Origin: Syntrophobacteraceae bacterium
GTDB lineage: Bacteria > Desulfobacterota > Syntrophobacteria > Syntrophobacterales > Syntrophobacteraceae
Assembly (NCBI GenBank): GCA_031292215.1
Contig: JARLHO010000087.1
Coordinates: 1 to 33,034, forward strand
DNA: 33,034 bases
Direction of reading: 5' to 3'
Below, one piece after another: positions 26,400-33,034 of the stretch. The number at the start of each line of letters is the position of its first letter. Positions within the stretch are counted from its first letter, which is position 1. Made by a program: the position numbers and the translations under genes. The notes beneath the pieces are model-generated. The model was given only the letters and a program-made list of their open reading frames with translations. It had not been told where the DNA came from and did no database searches.

Positions 26400-27185
26400 T
26401 CAGGCTGCGATAAAACACTTTAGACCCGTATCGTACCTGACCAAGCCCTGCTTCGATGAAATGTTGAGCTGTCTTGAAACTTCGGACGGGCTAAGGCCCA
26501 GGGTCGAAGATATTTCCCCCGTCGAAAGAGGGCCCTCCCGCAAAAGCGAGGTGATCTGGCTAATCACCAGTTTGCTTACGATAATATCGTCGAACAACTT
26601 GTTTATCTCTTCGCTGTTGAAAAATTTATCGTATTCTTCCTCGGGTTCCGAAGAACTTCTCAGCTTAAGGGGCGCTCTCAGTCTTTGCCTTTCGACCAGC
26701 TTGATGTAGGGGATGAGCCTTGCGGTCGCTTCGAGTTTAAACCGCAGCGTCTTTTCGTCTAAGCCTTCGCTCGATCCGAGCGGCCCCAGCTTCTGAATCG
26801 CTGGGGCAAAGTCGTTCATAATGTTTGCGAAACGGATTCCTTCGCCGGCCGACACCCATTCGTGCCTCAGCCGCGCGGGATTTATCCCTATGCACTCCAG
26901 CAGCTTCTTGCATATTTTCACCATGCCCAACGCATTGTAATTTCCGTTCGTAATGTAGTGGCAGTCGTTTAGATGACATCCCCCGACGAACACTGCGTCC
27001 AGGCCGTTCGAAAAAGCGCGGAATATATGCGCCAGGTCGACCCTGGCCGAACACATGACCCTTATGAGCCGTATGTGAGGGGGGTATTGAAGGCGGGAAA
27101 CCCCGCAAAGGTCGGCCCCTCCGTAGCAGCACCAGTTGCATATGATACCGAGAAGTTTCGGATTGAATTCACCACCCGTACCCAT
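26400..27185 (-). CDS. MvhD-like subunit fused to a C-terminal helix-turn-helix (copy 2)
   Basis: The 261-aa protein has an N-terminal MvhD domain with C16-x2-C19 (CNWCC), C45 and C70-x4-C75 (GGCHLNDCHY), ending near residue 140. It then continues for about 120 residues: a charged helical linker and, at about 205-250, a winged-helix-like segment (ITSLLREGPLSTGEISSTLG followed by SPSEVSRQLNISSKQGLV) of ArsR/MarR appearance. Ordinary MvhD proteins are about 140-150 aa. The start has AGGTG 8 nt upstream. The fusion suggests an electron-transfer subunit that could also sense redox state and bind DNA, or that uses the fold for protein contacts; neither is shown. Confidence 0.88.
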   Translation of the reverse strand: MGTGGEFNPKLLGIICNWCCYGGADLCGVSRLQYPPHIRLIRVMCSARVDLAHIFRAFSNGLDAVFVGGCHLNDCHYITNGNYNALGMVKICKKLLECIGINPARLRHEWVSAGEGIRFANIMNDFAPAIQKLGPLGSSEGLDEKTLRFKLEATARLIPYIKLVERQRLRAPLKLRSSSEPEEEYDKFFNSEEINKLFDDIIVSKLVISQITSLLREGPLSTGEISSTLGLSPSEVSRQLNISSKQGLVRYDTGLKCFIAA

Positions 27186-27213
27186 ATCTTTTCACCTCTC
27201 CTCGATTTGTGCG

Positions 27214-30200
27214 TTAGTGCGCGTGCGCATGTCTTGGGGGAACAACAGCGTCGATCTGGCTGAAAATCTCTTCATCCGTGTAGTGTTTTAGCGATATGGC
27301 CGATGTCGGGCAGACCGTGTTGCAAAGACCGTCTCCTTTGCAAAGAACCGCATTCACCGCAGCCTTCCTGCCCTTGGGCGTCTGCGCAAAATCTATCGCG
27401 CCGTAGCTGCACACCGTGATACAGGCCCCGCAGGCTACACACCTGTTCTCGTCTACGTCGCAGACCGAACCCGATGCTACGACCGTTTCGTGCGAAAGAA
27501 GGGTGAGCGCGCGGCCCGCTGCTCCGTAAGCCTGGCTTACCGCCTCCGATATATGTTTGGGATAGTGAGCGGTCCCGCACAGGTAAACCCCTTCGGCGCC
27601 AAAGTCCACGGGCTTTAGCTTTGCATGGGCCTCCTGGAAAAATCCGTCCGGCCCCGGGGCGGTTTTGAACAACCCGGCGATTTTCTTTATCCCTTCGGAA
27701 GGAACGACCGCTGCGGACAAAATGAGGTGGTCGGCGTCCAAAAGAAGCCTTTGGCCCAGGACGGGATCGAGCGTGGTTATCCTAATGACCGGTCTTCCTT
27801 CCGCCACGACCGCCTCCACCAAGGGACGATCTTCCGGCTCGAACCGGACGAACTTCACGTCTTTGTCCGCTGCCTCCCGGTAATAATCCTCCCTCAGTCC
27901 GTACATTCTCATGTCCCGAAAAAGAATCGTGATATCGATCTGCGGGTTTATACCCTTTAGTTTCAACGCGTTTTTGACGGCGTGGCTGCAGCATATCCTC
28001 GCGCAGTAGTTCCTGTACTCCTGCCTGCAGCCCACGCACTGGATCATGACCATGCCGCGGGAACCCGCGATGCTTTTATCCCGCTTGGCGATCTTTTCCT
28101 CCAGTTCGAGCTGGGTCATTACTTTTTCATCTTGCCCGTAGAGGTATTCGGAGGGCTTGTATTCCTCGGCCCCCGTGGCGAGGACCGCCGCGCCATGTTT
28201 TATCTCGGAAAACCCCCTGTCGGATTTTAGCCTGGTCGTGAAGTTTCCGACAAAACCCGCGACTTCCACTATGCTCGCCTCCGTGTAGACGCGGATTCCG
28301 GGATGCTGGTAAACCCTGCGTATGCGATCTTCCAGGTAGGCCTGGACATCCAGCCCTTCCAGGGTATAGTGAATCCTTCTGGCCATTCCCCCCAGCTCTT
28401 TTTCTTTTTCCACCAGGTGAACCGGGTGTCCCTGTTTGGCTATGGACAGGGCGCAAGTCATTCCGGCCACACCCCCACCGACCACCAGCGCCGCCTTGTC
28501 CACCGGAAGGTCGTATTCCAGGAGGGGCTCGAGGCGGCAGGCCCTTGCAACCGACATGCGGATTATGTCCTTGGCCTTTTCGGTCGCCTTCTCCTGCTCT
28601 TTGGAATGCACCCAGGAACAATGTTCCCGGATGTTGGCCATGTCGTAGAAGTATTGATTGATTCCCGCCTCCCGCAGAGTGTCCCGGAAAAGAGGCTCAT
28701 GCGTTCTGGGGGTGCAGGCCGCAACCACCACGCGGTTCAGCCCCTTTTCCCGGATCGATTTCGAAAGCTTCTGGGCGGCTTCGGTCGAACATATAAAAAG
28801 GCTTTCTTCGGCATGCGCTACATTCGGCAGGCTCAAGGCGTATTCGACAGTCGAGGGCACATCGACTATCCTTCCGATATTGGCCCCGCAGTGGCATACA
28901 TAGACCCCCACCCTGGGCTCCTCATTGGAAACGTCCCGTTCCTCCGGATATATCCTTTCCCTGGACAATTTGCCGCGCCGGTAGGACAGGAGTTCGCCGC
29001 ACTGGGAACTCGCCCCGCTGGCCGTCGCCACCGACTCGGGGATGTCCACCGGGCCCTGGAAAGCGCCGCTTATGAAAACTCCCCGCCGCGTGGTCTCCAT
29101 GGGGTTTGCCGGGTTGGTTTTACAGAACCCGTGGGAATTGAGCTCGATTCCGAATCTGGCCGCGATGTCGTTACGATCGGCCGGAGGGGTGAGCCCCACG
29201 GAGAGCACCACCATCTCGAATTCTTCTTCCTTGACCCCGCCCTCGGCGGCGTAACGGATGGTGATGTTTTTACTCTCCGCAATTTCTTTTCCAAGCGACG
29301 CGTAGCTCCGTATGAACCGGACCCCGGGAATATTGGCCGTTCTTTGGTAGAACCGCTCGAAGTCTTTTCCGTAGGAACGGATGTCGTTGTGGAATATGGT
29401 GCACTCGGCATCGGCGTCATGGTCTTTTGTGAGGATAACCTGCTTTTGCGTATAGGTGCAGCAGACCGCCGAACAGTAGCTGTTTGCGCCCGGAAGGATC
29501 TGCCTCGAACCGATGCACTGTATCCAGGCTATTCTGTGGGGGTGTTCTCTGTCCGAAGCGCGCCTTATCTCTCCTTCATACGGGCCGGTGGCGCACAGGA
29601 GCCGTTCGTAGTCGAGGCTGGTGACCACGTTTTCCAGCCTGCCGTAGCCGAATTCGTCCCTTAGCCTTGCGTCGAAAGGCTTAAATCCCGGGGAAAGGAT
29701 TATCGCTCCCACTTTCACGTCGATTTTTTGCGCCTTCTGATTGAAATCTATGGCCCCGGTCTTACAGACCGCCGAACAGATGCGGCATTTTTTCTCTTTG
29801 AGGTAGAGGCAGCTCTCGTCTATGTAAGTCACAAGAGGCGTGGCCTGCGCGAAGAATATGTGGACCGCCTTGTTTTTTGAAATTTCCTGGTTGAACCGGT
29901 CGGGGTAGGTGACGGGGCAGTATTCCACGCACGTGGTGCAGCCCGTGCACTTGTCCTCTATAATGTACCGCGGCTTTTTGACAAGCGTTACGGTGAAGTT
30001 TCCCGCTTCCCCTTGCACGCCGTCGACTTCCGTATAGGTAAGGAGCTCTATATTGGGATGCCGGGCGCATTCGTTGAACTTGGGGGATTCGATGCACATG
30101 GAGCAGTCGTTGGTTGGAAAAGTCTTGTCGAGTTGCGCCATGTGGCCGCCGATGGTCGGCGATTTTTCGACCAAAAAAACCTTAAAGCCTGCCGTGCCAA

Positions 30201-30324
30201 GGTCCAGGGCCGCCTGAATGCCGCTGATTCCTCCACCGACGACCATAACATCGCCGTAAATGGAATTCTGAATATCCGCTAGAAACCGCTCCCTGACTTT
30301 TTCCAGTTCTGTTACCACTTCCAT
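27214..30324 (-). CDS. hdrA: HdrA-like double-module FAD/iron-sulfur protein (copy 1)
   Basis: This is a 1036-aa tandem HdrA related to copy 2. Module one has VVGGGISGIQAA, TNDCSMCIESPKFNEC, the ferredoxin motif CTGCTTCVEYCP, a second motif with wide first spacing (C-x7-C-x2-C-x3-C around KKCRICSAVC) and CSAVCC. Module two starts near residue 477 (VYVCHCG), then AACTPRTHEP, VVGGGVAGMTCA, CARICC and the C-terminal pair CVACGACITVCS and CKGDGLCNTVCP. In the last motif the second Cys is Asp, at about residue 998. The start is uncertain: GTG at 30327, ATG at 30324 or GTG at 30318 all lie around one GAGGTG. The C-terminus is His-rich (RHAHAH). Confidence 0.92.
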   Translation of the reverse strand: MEVVTELEKVRERFLADIQNSIYGDVMVVGGGISGIQAALDLGTAGFKVFLVEKSPTIGGHMAQLDKTFPTNDCSMCIESPKFNECARHPNIELLTYTEVDGVQGEAGNFTVTLVKKPRYIIEDKCTGCTTCVEYCPVTYPDRFNQEISKNKAVHIFFAQATPLVTYIDESCLYLKEKKCRICSAVCKTGAIDFNQKAQKIDVKVGAIILSPGFKPFDARLRDEFGYGRLENVVTSLDYERLLCATGPYEGEIRRASDREHPHRIAWIQCIGSRQILPGANSYCSAVCCTYTQKQVILTKDHDADAECTIFHNDIRSYGKDFERFYQRTANIPGVRFIRSYASLGKEIAESKNITIRYAAEGGVKEEEFEMVVLSVGLTPPADRNDIAARFGIELNSHGFCKTNPANPMETTRRGVFISGAFQGPVDIPESVATASGASSQCGELLSYRRGKLSRERIYPEERDVSNEEPRVGVYVCHCGANIGRIVDVPSTVEYALSLPNVAHAEESLFICSTEAAQKLSKSIREKGLNRVVVAACTPRTHEPLFRDTLREAGINQYFYDMANIREHCSWVHSKEQEKATEKAKDIIRMSVARACRLEPLLEYDLPVDKAALVVGGGVAGMTCALSIAKQGHPVHLVEKEKELGGMARRIHYTLEGLDVQAYLEDRIRRVYQHPGIRVYTEASIVEVAGFVGNFTTRLKSDRGFSEIKHGAAVLATGAEEYKPSEYLYGQDEKVMTQLELEEKIAKRDKSIAGSRGMVMIQCVGCRQEYRNYCARICCSHAVKNALKLKGINPQIDITILFRDMRMYGLREDYYREAADKDVKFVRFEPEDRPLVEAVVAEGRPVIRITTLDPVLGQRLLLDADHLILSAAVVPSEGIKKIAGLFKTAPGPDGFFQEAHAKLKPVDFGAEGVYLCGTAHYPKHISEAVSQAYGAAGRALTLLSHETVVASGSVCDVDENRCVACGACITVCSYGAIDFAQTPKGRKAAVNAVLCKGDGLCNTVCPTSAISLKHYTDEEIFSQIDAVVPPRHAHAH

Positions 30325-30374
30325 CACCTCGTAAAATCACTTCGGTCCATAGGTTCACCGGCCAACCCGGCGGC

Positions 30375-31121
30375 CTATGCGCCCGATCGAATGAACTTGG
30401 GCGTGTTGCCCTCAAAACCTTGGAATGCCGCTTTGCCTGCTTTTTCGACGTCGGCCAGCCGCTGGGAAATCGTGTAGACCGGGAGGCCGCAAGCGGCTGC
30501 AATCTCCCGCACAGATTGCGGCCCCTGCAGGAGCGACTCCAGGATGAGGGCCTTCTGGTACTCTTCGATGGCGGCCGCTCCGAGCATTTCTTCATACTTT
30601 CGCTTATCGATTTTTTCGTCGTATACATTGCCAATCTCGGTTAGCCGCCGTTCCATGCCGAGGAGCCACCGGAGTCGCGAAGACTCGAAAGTCTGGGAAA
30701 GAGCCGAAAGATGGAGCCCGAACCTGTCTCTATCCAGGGGCCCGAGCCCATGGACCGCTTCGGTTAGTTCGGAGACCGAACGGGCAAATTCCTGGCCTTC
30801 CGCCGCGCTCACCCAGCGGAGCTGCACACGATCGGCTCCGATACCCGAGAATTCGAGCAGCTTGCGAACCGTTTCCACGCGTCCGGATGTGTGGAAGTTG
30901 CCCTCGAGATAATGACAGTCTCCAATGTGGCAGCCATAGACGAAAACGGCGTCAAAGCCGCTCCGCAGACCTTCCACGATGAAAAGCGGGTCGACTCGCC
31001 CCGAACACATGGTCCTAAGGACGCGAATGGAGGGCGGGTACTGAAAGCGCGAAACCCCCGCCAGGTCGGCCCCTGCATAGGAACACCAGTTACACAAAAA
31101 GGCGAGAATCACCTCACTCAT
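30375..31121 (-). CDS. MvhD-like subunit fused to a C-terminal helix-turn-helix (copy 1)
   Basis: The 248-aa product opens the five-gene Hdr/Mvh operon. The MvhD domain has C10-x2-C13 (CNWCSY), C39 and C64-x4-C69 (YGCHIGDCHY). After residue 140 follow a charged helical linker and, at about 190-245, a winged-helix-like segment (LILESLLQGPQSVREIAAACG then PVYTISQRLADVEKAGK). The start at 31121 has GAGGAG 6 nt upstream; an in-frame extension to 31214 has no such support. The HTH-bearing tail is only loosely similar to that of copy 2, so the pair is an old duplication or two independent versions. A redox-responsive regulator or a docking domain are both possible. Confidence 0.88.
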   Translation of the reverse strand: MSEVILAFLCNWCSYAGADLAGVSRFQYPPSIRVLRTMCSGRVDPLFIVEGLRSGFDAVFVYGCHIGDCHYLEGNFHTSGRVETVRKLLEFSGIGADRVQLRWVSAAEGQEFARSVSELTEAVHGLGPLDRDRFGLHLSALSQTFESSRLRWLLGMERRLTEIGNVYDEKIDKRKYEEMLGAAAIEEYQKALILESLLQGPQSVREIAAACGLPVYTISQRLADVEKAGKAAFQGFEGNTPKFIRSGA

Positions 31122-31305
31122 TTCTGTCTCCTCTTCTCCCTGCGCATGTGCGAGCTTAAAAAAAATGACGTCCGCCGATAAAAGGCCTGTCTCGGGTTGG
31201 ACGCTGCCTGACACTCGTGCGGAAAAGAGCGCTGATGATCTCGCCTTAGCGATCCGGTAATGACGCCGGGACCGCCGGTAAGATTATGGGCAAATCTGGT
31301 TATGG

Positions 31306-31485
31306 ATGGCGAAGAACCGAAAAGAAGGCAATTTCTCGGCCACGCCTTCCGCCCTGCCAAACACGGGCAGGATCAAAAGCGCTGTTTCAGCCATGGCCGA
31401 AAAACTGGTGCATGAAAGGACTCCCTTCGAGAAATTGCGATACACAGCGGAGAAAATAACCCACCAATTCCTATGCGTCAAATAG
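31306..31485 (+). CDS. Small hypothetical protein (59 aa), doubtful
   Basis: The frame from the ATG at 31306 to a TAG at 31483-31485 gives a 59-aa, mostly basic and helical product (central part SAMAEKLVHERTPFEKLRY). I do not recognise it. There is no clear ribosome binding site. The minus strand also has an open frame here, so this may be a non-coding remnant. It lies in the roughly 650-base gap between the Hdr operon and the toxin gene. Confidence 0.25.
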   Translation: MAKNRKEGNFSATPSALPNTGRIKSAVSAMAEKLVHERTPFEKLRYTAEKITHQFLCVK

Positions 31486-31496
31486 AATGTGCCTAT

Positions 31497-31646
31497 GCGC
31501 AATGACGTGCATGGACCGGCTTGGCCCAATCGCCCCCCTTTTTTGCAAAGGGGGGTTGGGGGGATTTACCCCCCTGCCGTTCGCAATGACGCACCTGGAT
31601 GGGCTAGGCTCAATCGCCACCCTTTTTTTCAAAGGGGGGTGGGGGA
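31497..31646. repeat. Two tandem REP-like repeats with G/C hairpins
   Basis: Two copies of an imperfect repeat of about 65 bases (31497-31561 and 31579-31646) start with GCAATGACG and contain a CAATCGCC block followed by a hairpin. In copy 1 the hairpin is CCCCCCTTT / AAAGGGGGG. Copy 2 has a slightly degraded hairpin. C-run/T-run plus A-run/G-run hairpins of this kind are typical intergenic repeats. I see no coding role. Confidence 0.7.
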
Positions 31647-31776
31647 TCGAGAGTCTGTTCGACAAAGTGTCCTGTGAATACGGACGCCTTCCAGTTTGTC
31701 ACACATCCCGTCACTCGATCTACGTAAGTTTTACATGGCGAGCAAGATATTGCTGTTACAGCAGTGGGCGGGCCGT

Positions 31777-32061
31777 TCAAGGTTTATCCTTAACGGCATG
31801 CCGGACTCTCAAAATAACGACGGCCTCGCCGTCCAATCGGTAGCGTATGATATAGCCGTGCTTTCCCAAGGGTACGAACAGCTCCCGGTCTTGCCGTCCT
31901 TCGAGTCTTTTGCCAACACCGGGATGGGTGAGCAAAAGATTTGCCGCCTTCTTCAGTCGCGCGGCGGCGCGTCCGGCGGCCTCCGGATTATCGGGCTCGA
32001 TGAACCGACGAAAGCGTGCAATATCATCACGGGCCGCAGGCAACCATATCAACCTCGGCAT
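31777..32061 (-). CDS. RelE/ParE family toxin
   Basis: The 94-aa protein has the compact RelE/ParE fold pattern: LPAARDDIARFRRFIEP near the N-terminus, HPGVGKRLEGR in the middle and YIIRYRLDGEAVVILRVRHAVKD at the end. RelE-like members cleave mRNA on the ribosome and ParE-like members poison gyrase; sequence alone does not say which this is. GGAG lies 5 nt upstream of the ATG. The start overlaps the antitoxin gene by 13 bases, and the antitoxin is upstream, the usual type II order. Confidence 0.9.
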   Translation of the reverse strand: MPRLIWLPAARDDIARFRRFIEPDNPEAAGRAAARLKKAANLLLTHPGVGKRLEGRQDRELFVPLGKHGYIIRYRLDGEAVVILRVRHAVKDKP

Positions 32062-32333
32062 TCAGTCTCCGGCGCAGGGGGTTCCTCACTCGTTCCCCAT
32101 GTATCAAACCATGCCGTCATAGCCTCGTTGGTGATAAATTCGCCTGTGCGCTGATACGCCTCCCAGGCTTCGTCCGCTTCACGGTTCCGGACTTCGGCCA
32201 GTTCTTCTTTGTCGAGATATTCCCCAATGGCCTCCCGCATAAGCCAGTGCGCGGATCGTCGTTTTAGCGCGCCGAGGGATTTCAATCGCGCACAGGTCTC
32301 ATCGTCAAGTTTTACTCCCATTGTCGTCGCCAT
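32049..32333 (-). CDS. Ribbon-helix-helix (CopG/ParD-like) antitoxin
   Basis: The 94-aa protein begins with a ribbon-helix-helix domain (GVKLDDETCARLKSLG, then RSAHWLMREAIGEYL) that would bind the operon promoter as a dimer. An acidic C-terminal part (EADEAWEAYQRTGEFIT onward) would wrap the toxin. GAGGT lies about 6 nt upstream of the ATG. Antitoxin and toxin form a type II pair, probably autoregulated. The C-terminal extension of about 30 residues is longer than in many ParD proteins. Confidence 0.88.
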   Translation of the reverse strand: MATTMGVKLDDETCARLKSLGALKRRSAHWLMREAIGEYLDKEELAEVRNREADEAWEAYQRTGEFITNEAMTAWFDTWGTSEEPPAPETECRG

Positions 32334-32538
32334 AAAGCTACCTCATCATGGTTTCTAAAGGTGCAACTTTTATATAGTTTAAAGAACCCGGCACCGCGAT
32401 GTCAATTGCCCTTTTGGTGGCAAACTTTCGATCTGTAGCGCCGGGAGCGCGGCCGGTTGGGCCGTAAATCCGATCGGACCCGGCAGGGCGAGGAGGATGT
32501 AAAGACTGTCCGCTCGCTCTCCAACTTTTTCCATCCGG

Positions 32539-32574
32539 TTGCCGTTTGAATTGCCGCTTGTATTGCCGTTTCTC
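32539..32574. repeat. Three tandem 12-bp repeats
   Basis: TTGCCGTTTGAA, TTGCCGCTTGTA and TTGCCGTTTCTC follow each other without gaps. They lie about 205 bases upstream of the antitoxin start. They could be a small tandem repeat or a binding-site array. Confidence 0.5.
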
Positions 32575-32760
32575 GTTTCCGTTCCTGCGTGCCGTTTTGC
32601 GGCTTGACACTGCCTCGTGCTATATGTTCTTGCCGGGTTCATGTCCCGTGGGATCGAGGCGCGGGCGTTGCGCCCGCTCCCGCTTTTCGGCGCCGTTCTT
32701 TAAAAAAAGAATACGGAAATCTCTTAATCGCTTCCCCCCCCCCGCCAAACAACAATCACT

Positions 32761-32826
32761 GCTGTTACCCTGCTGTTAACCTGCTGTTAACCACGCTGAT
32801 AACCATGCTGATAACCATGCTGATAT
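32761..32826. repeat. Iteron-like tandem repeats of 11-12 bp
   Basis: Three copies of a CTGCTGTTAAC-type unit (first copy degraded) are followed by three copies of a CCATGCTGATAA-type unit (first CCACGCTGATAA, last ends TGATAT). The common core is GCTGWTAA. The arrangement resembles iterons or a multi-site operator. No replication protein is in view. Confidence 0.6.
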
Positions 32827-33034
32827 GAAGCTGTTATTTTGGACTTCTAGCTCAAATATGCGATGACAAATCGGGAAGTTATGAAAATGAAGCCTGTTTT
32901 TTTTCTGTTTTTTCAGGCGATAACAGCATCAGGGGGGGGCTTTGACGGGCTGTGTGCCCGGGCGCTCTACTTGCCCGAGCGAAGACGTGTTTTAAGCCGG
33001 GCTTAAGGCGCCGTTGCCGGCCCGCTTGGCCATA

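Larger units (their letters stand above)
32334..33034. other. Non-coding right end with short repeats
   Basis: No convincing gene is present. The stretch holds the toxin-antitoxin promoter side, a set of tandem 12-mers at 32539-32574, degenerate iteron-like repeats at 32761-32826 and GC-rich sequence up to the window edge. Frames here are short and low in complexity. Confidence 0.55.

Noticed and set aside
28303-29664. Long plus-strand frame of 453 codons
   Set aside because: It lies entirely opposite HdrA copy 1, whose protein motifs are unmistakable. GC-rich codon use produces long antisense frames.
32604-32632. TTGACA-like -35 on the plus strand
   Set aside because: No acceptable -10 lies at 16-18 bases and no gene follows on that strand.

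Overview
The window most likely comes from an anaerobic bacterium of the Desulfobacterota (the old Deltaproteobacteria, sulfate-reducing or syntrophic type). The clue is a set of tandem HdrA-like flavoproteins with MvhD-like iron-sulfur subunits, next to a PrkA/YhbH/SpoVR operon, a KdpD-like sensor fragment and Rieske-free, ferredoxin-rich redox chemistry. This taxonomic call is an inference; no rRNA or other marker gene is present.

Layout. 1-2650: accessory DNA with a 44-bp inverted repeat, an IS4-type transposase that has lost catalytic residues, a decayed (or UAG-recoded) small reading frame and a strong terminator. 2650-8118: a potassium/c-di-AMP-like module. It holds a kinase-less KdpD-type sensor (USP, DUF4118, GAF), a convergent APC-superfamily permease whose leader carries a clear ydaO-type (c-di-AMP) riboswitch and its promoter, and a divergent KinB-like histidine kinase. 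8165-15516 (minus): a four-gene operon prkA - yhbH - spoVR - second PrkA-like ATPase, the last overlapping spoVR by ATGA. 15517-16120: a 123-bp MITE-like element. 16121-18541: a divergent HxlR regulator with a palindromic operator, facing an extradiol dioxygenase, an FMN reductase and a DoxX membrane protein; this looks like a quinone/catechol stress operon. 18661-20235: glycerol-3-phosphate dehydrogenase. 20312-22126 (minus): a chemoreceptor with a seven-cysteine C-terminal tail.

22783-31121 (minus) is the most unusual part: an apparently self-contained electron-transfer operon ordered MvhD-HTH, double HdrA, MvhD-HTH, double HdrA, MvhD. No HdrB, HdrC, hydrogenase or formate dehydrogenase lies in it. 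Two of the three MvhD proteins carry a C-terminal winged-helix-like domain, and one HdrA has an Asp in place of a ferredoxin cluster Cys. The right end (31300-33034) is accessory again: REP-like direct repeats, a RelE/ParE toxin with a ribbon-helix-helix antitoxin, and short tandem repeats resembling iterons.
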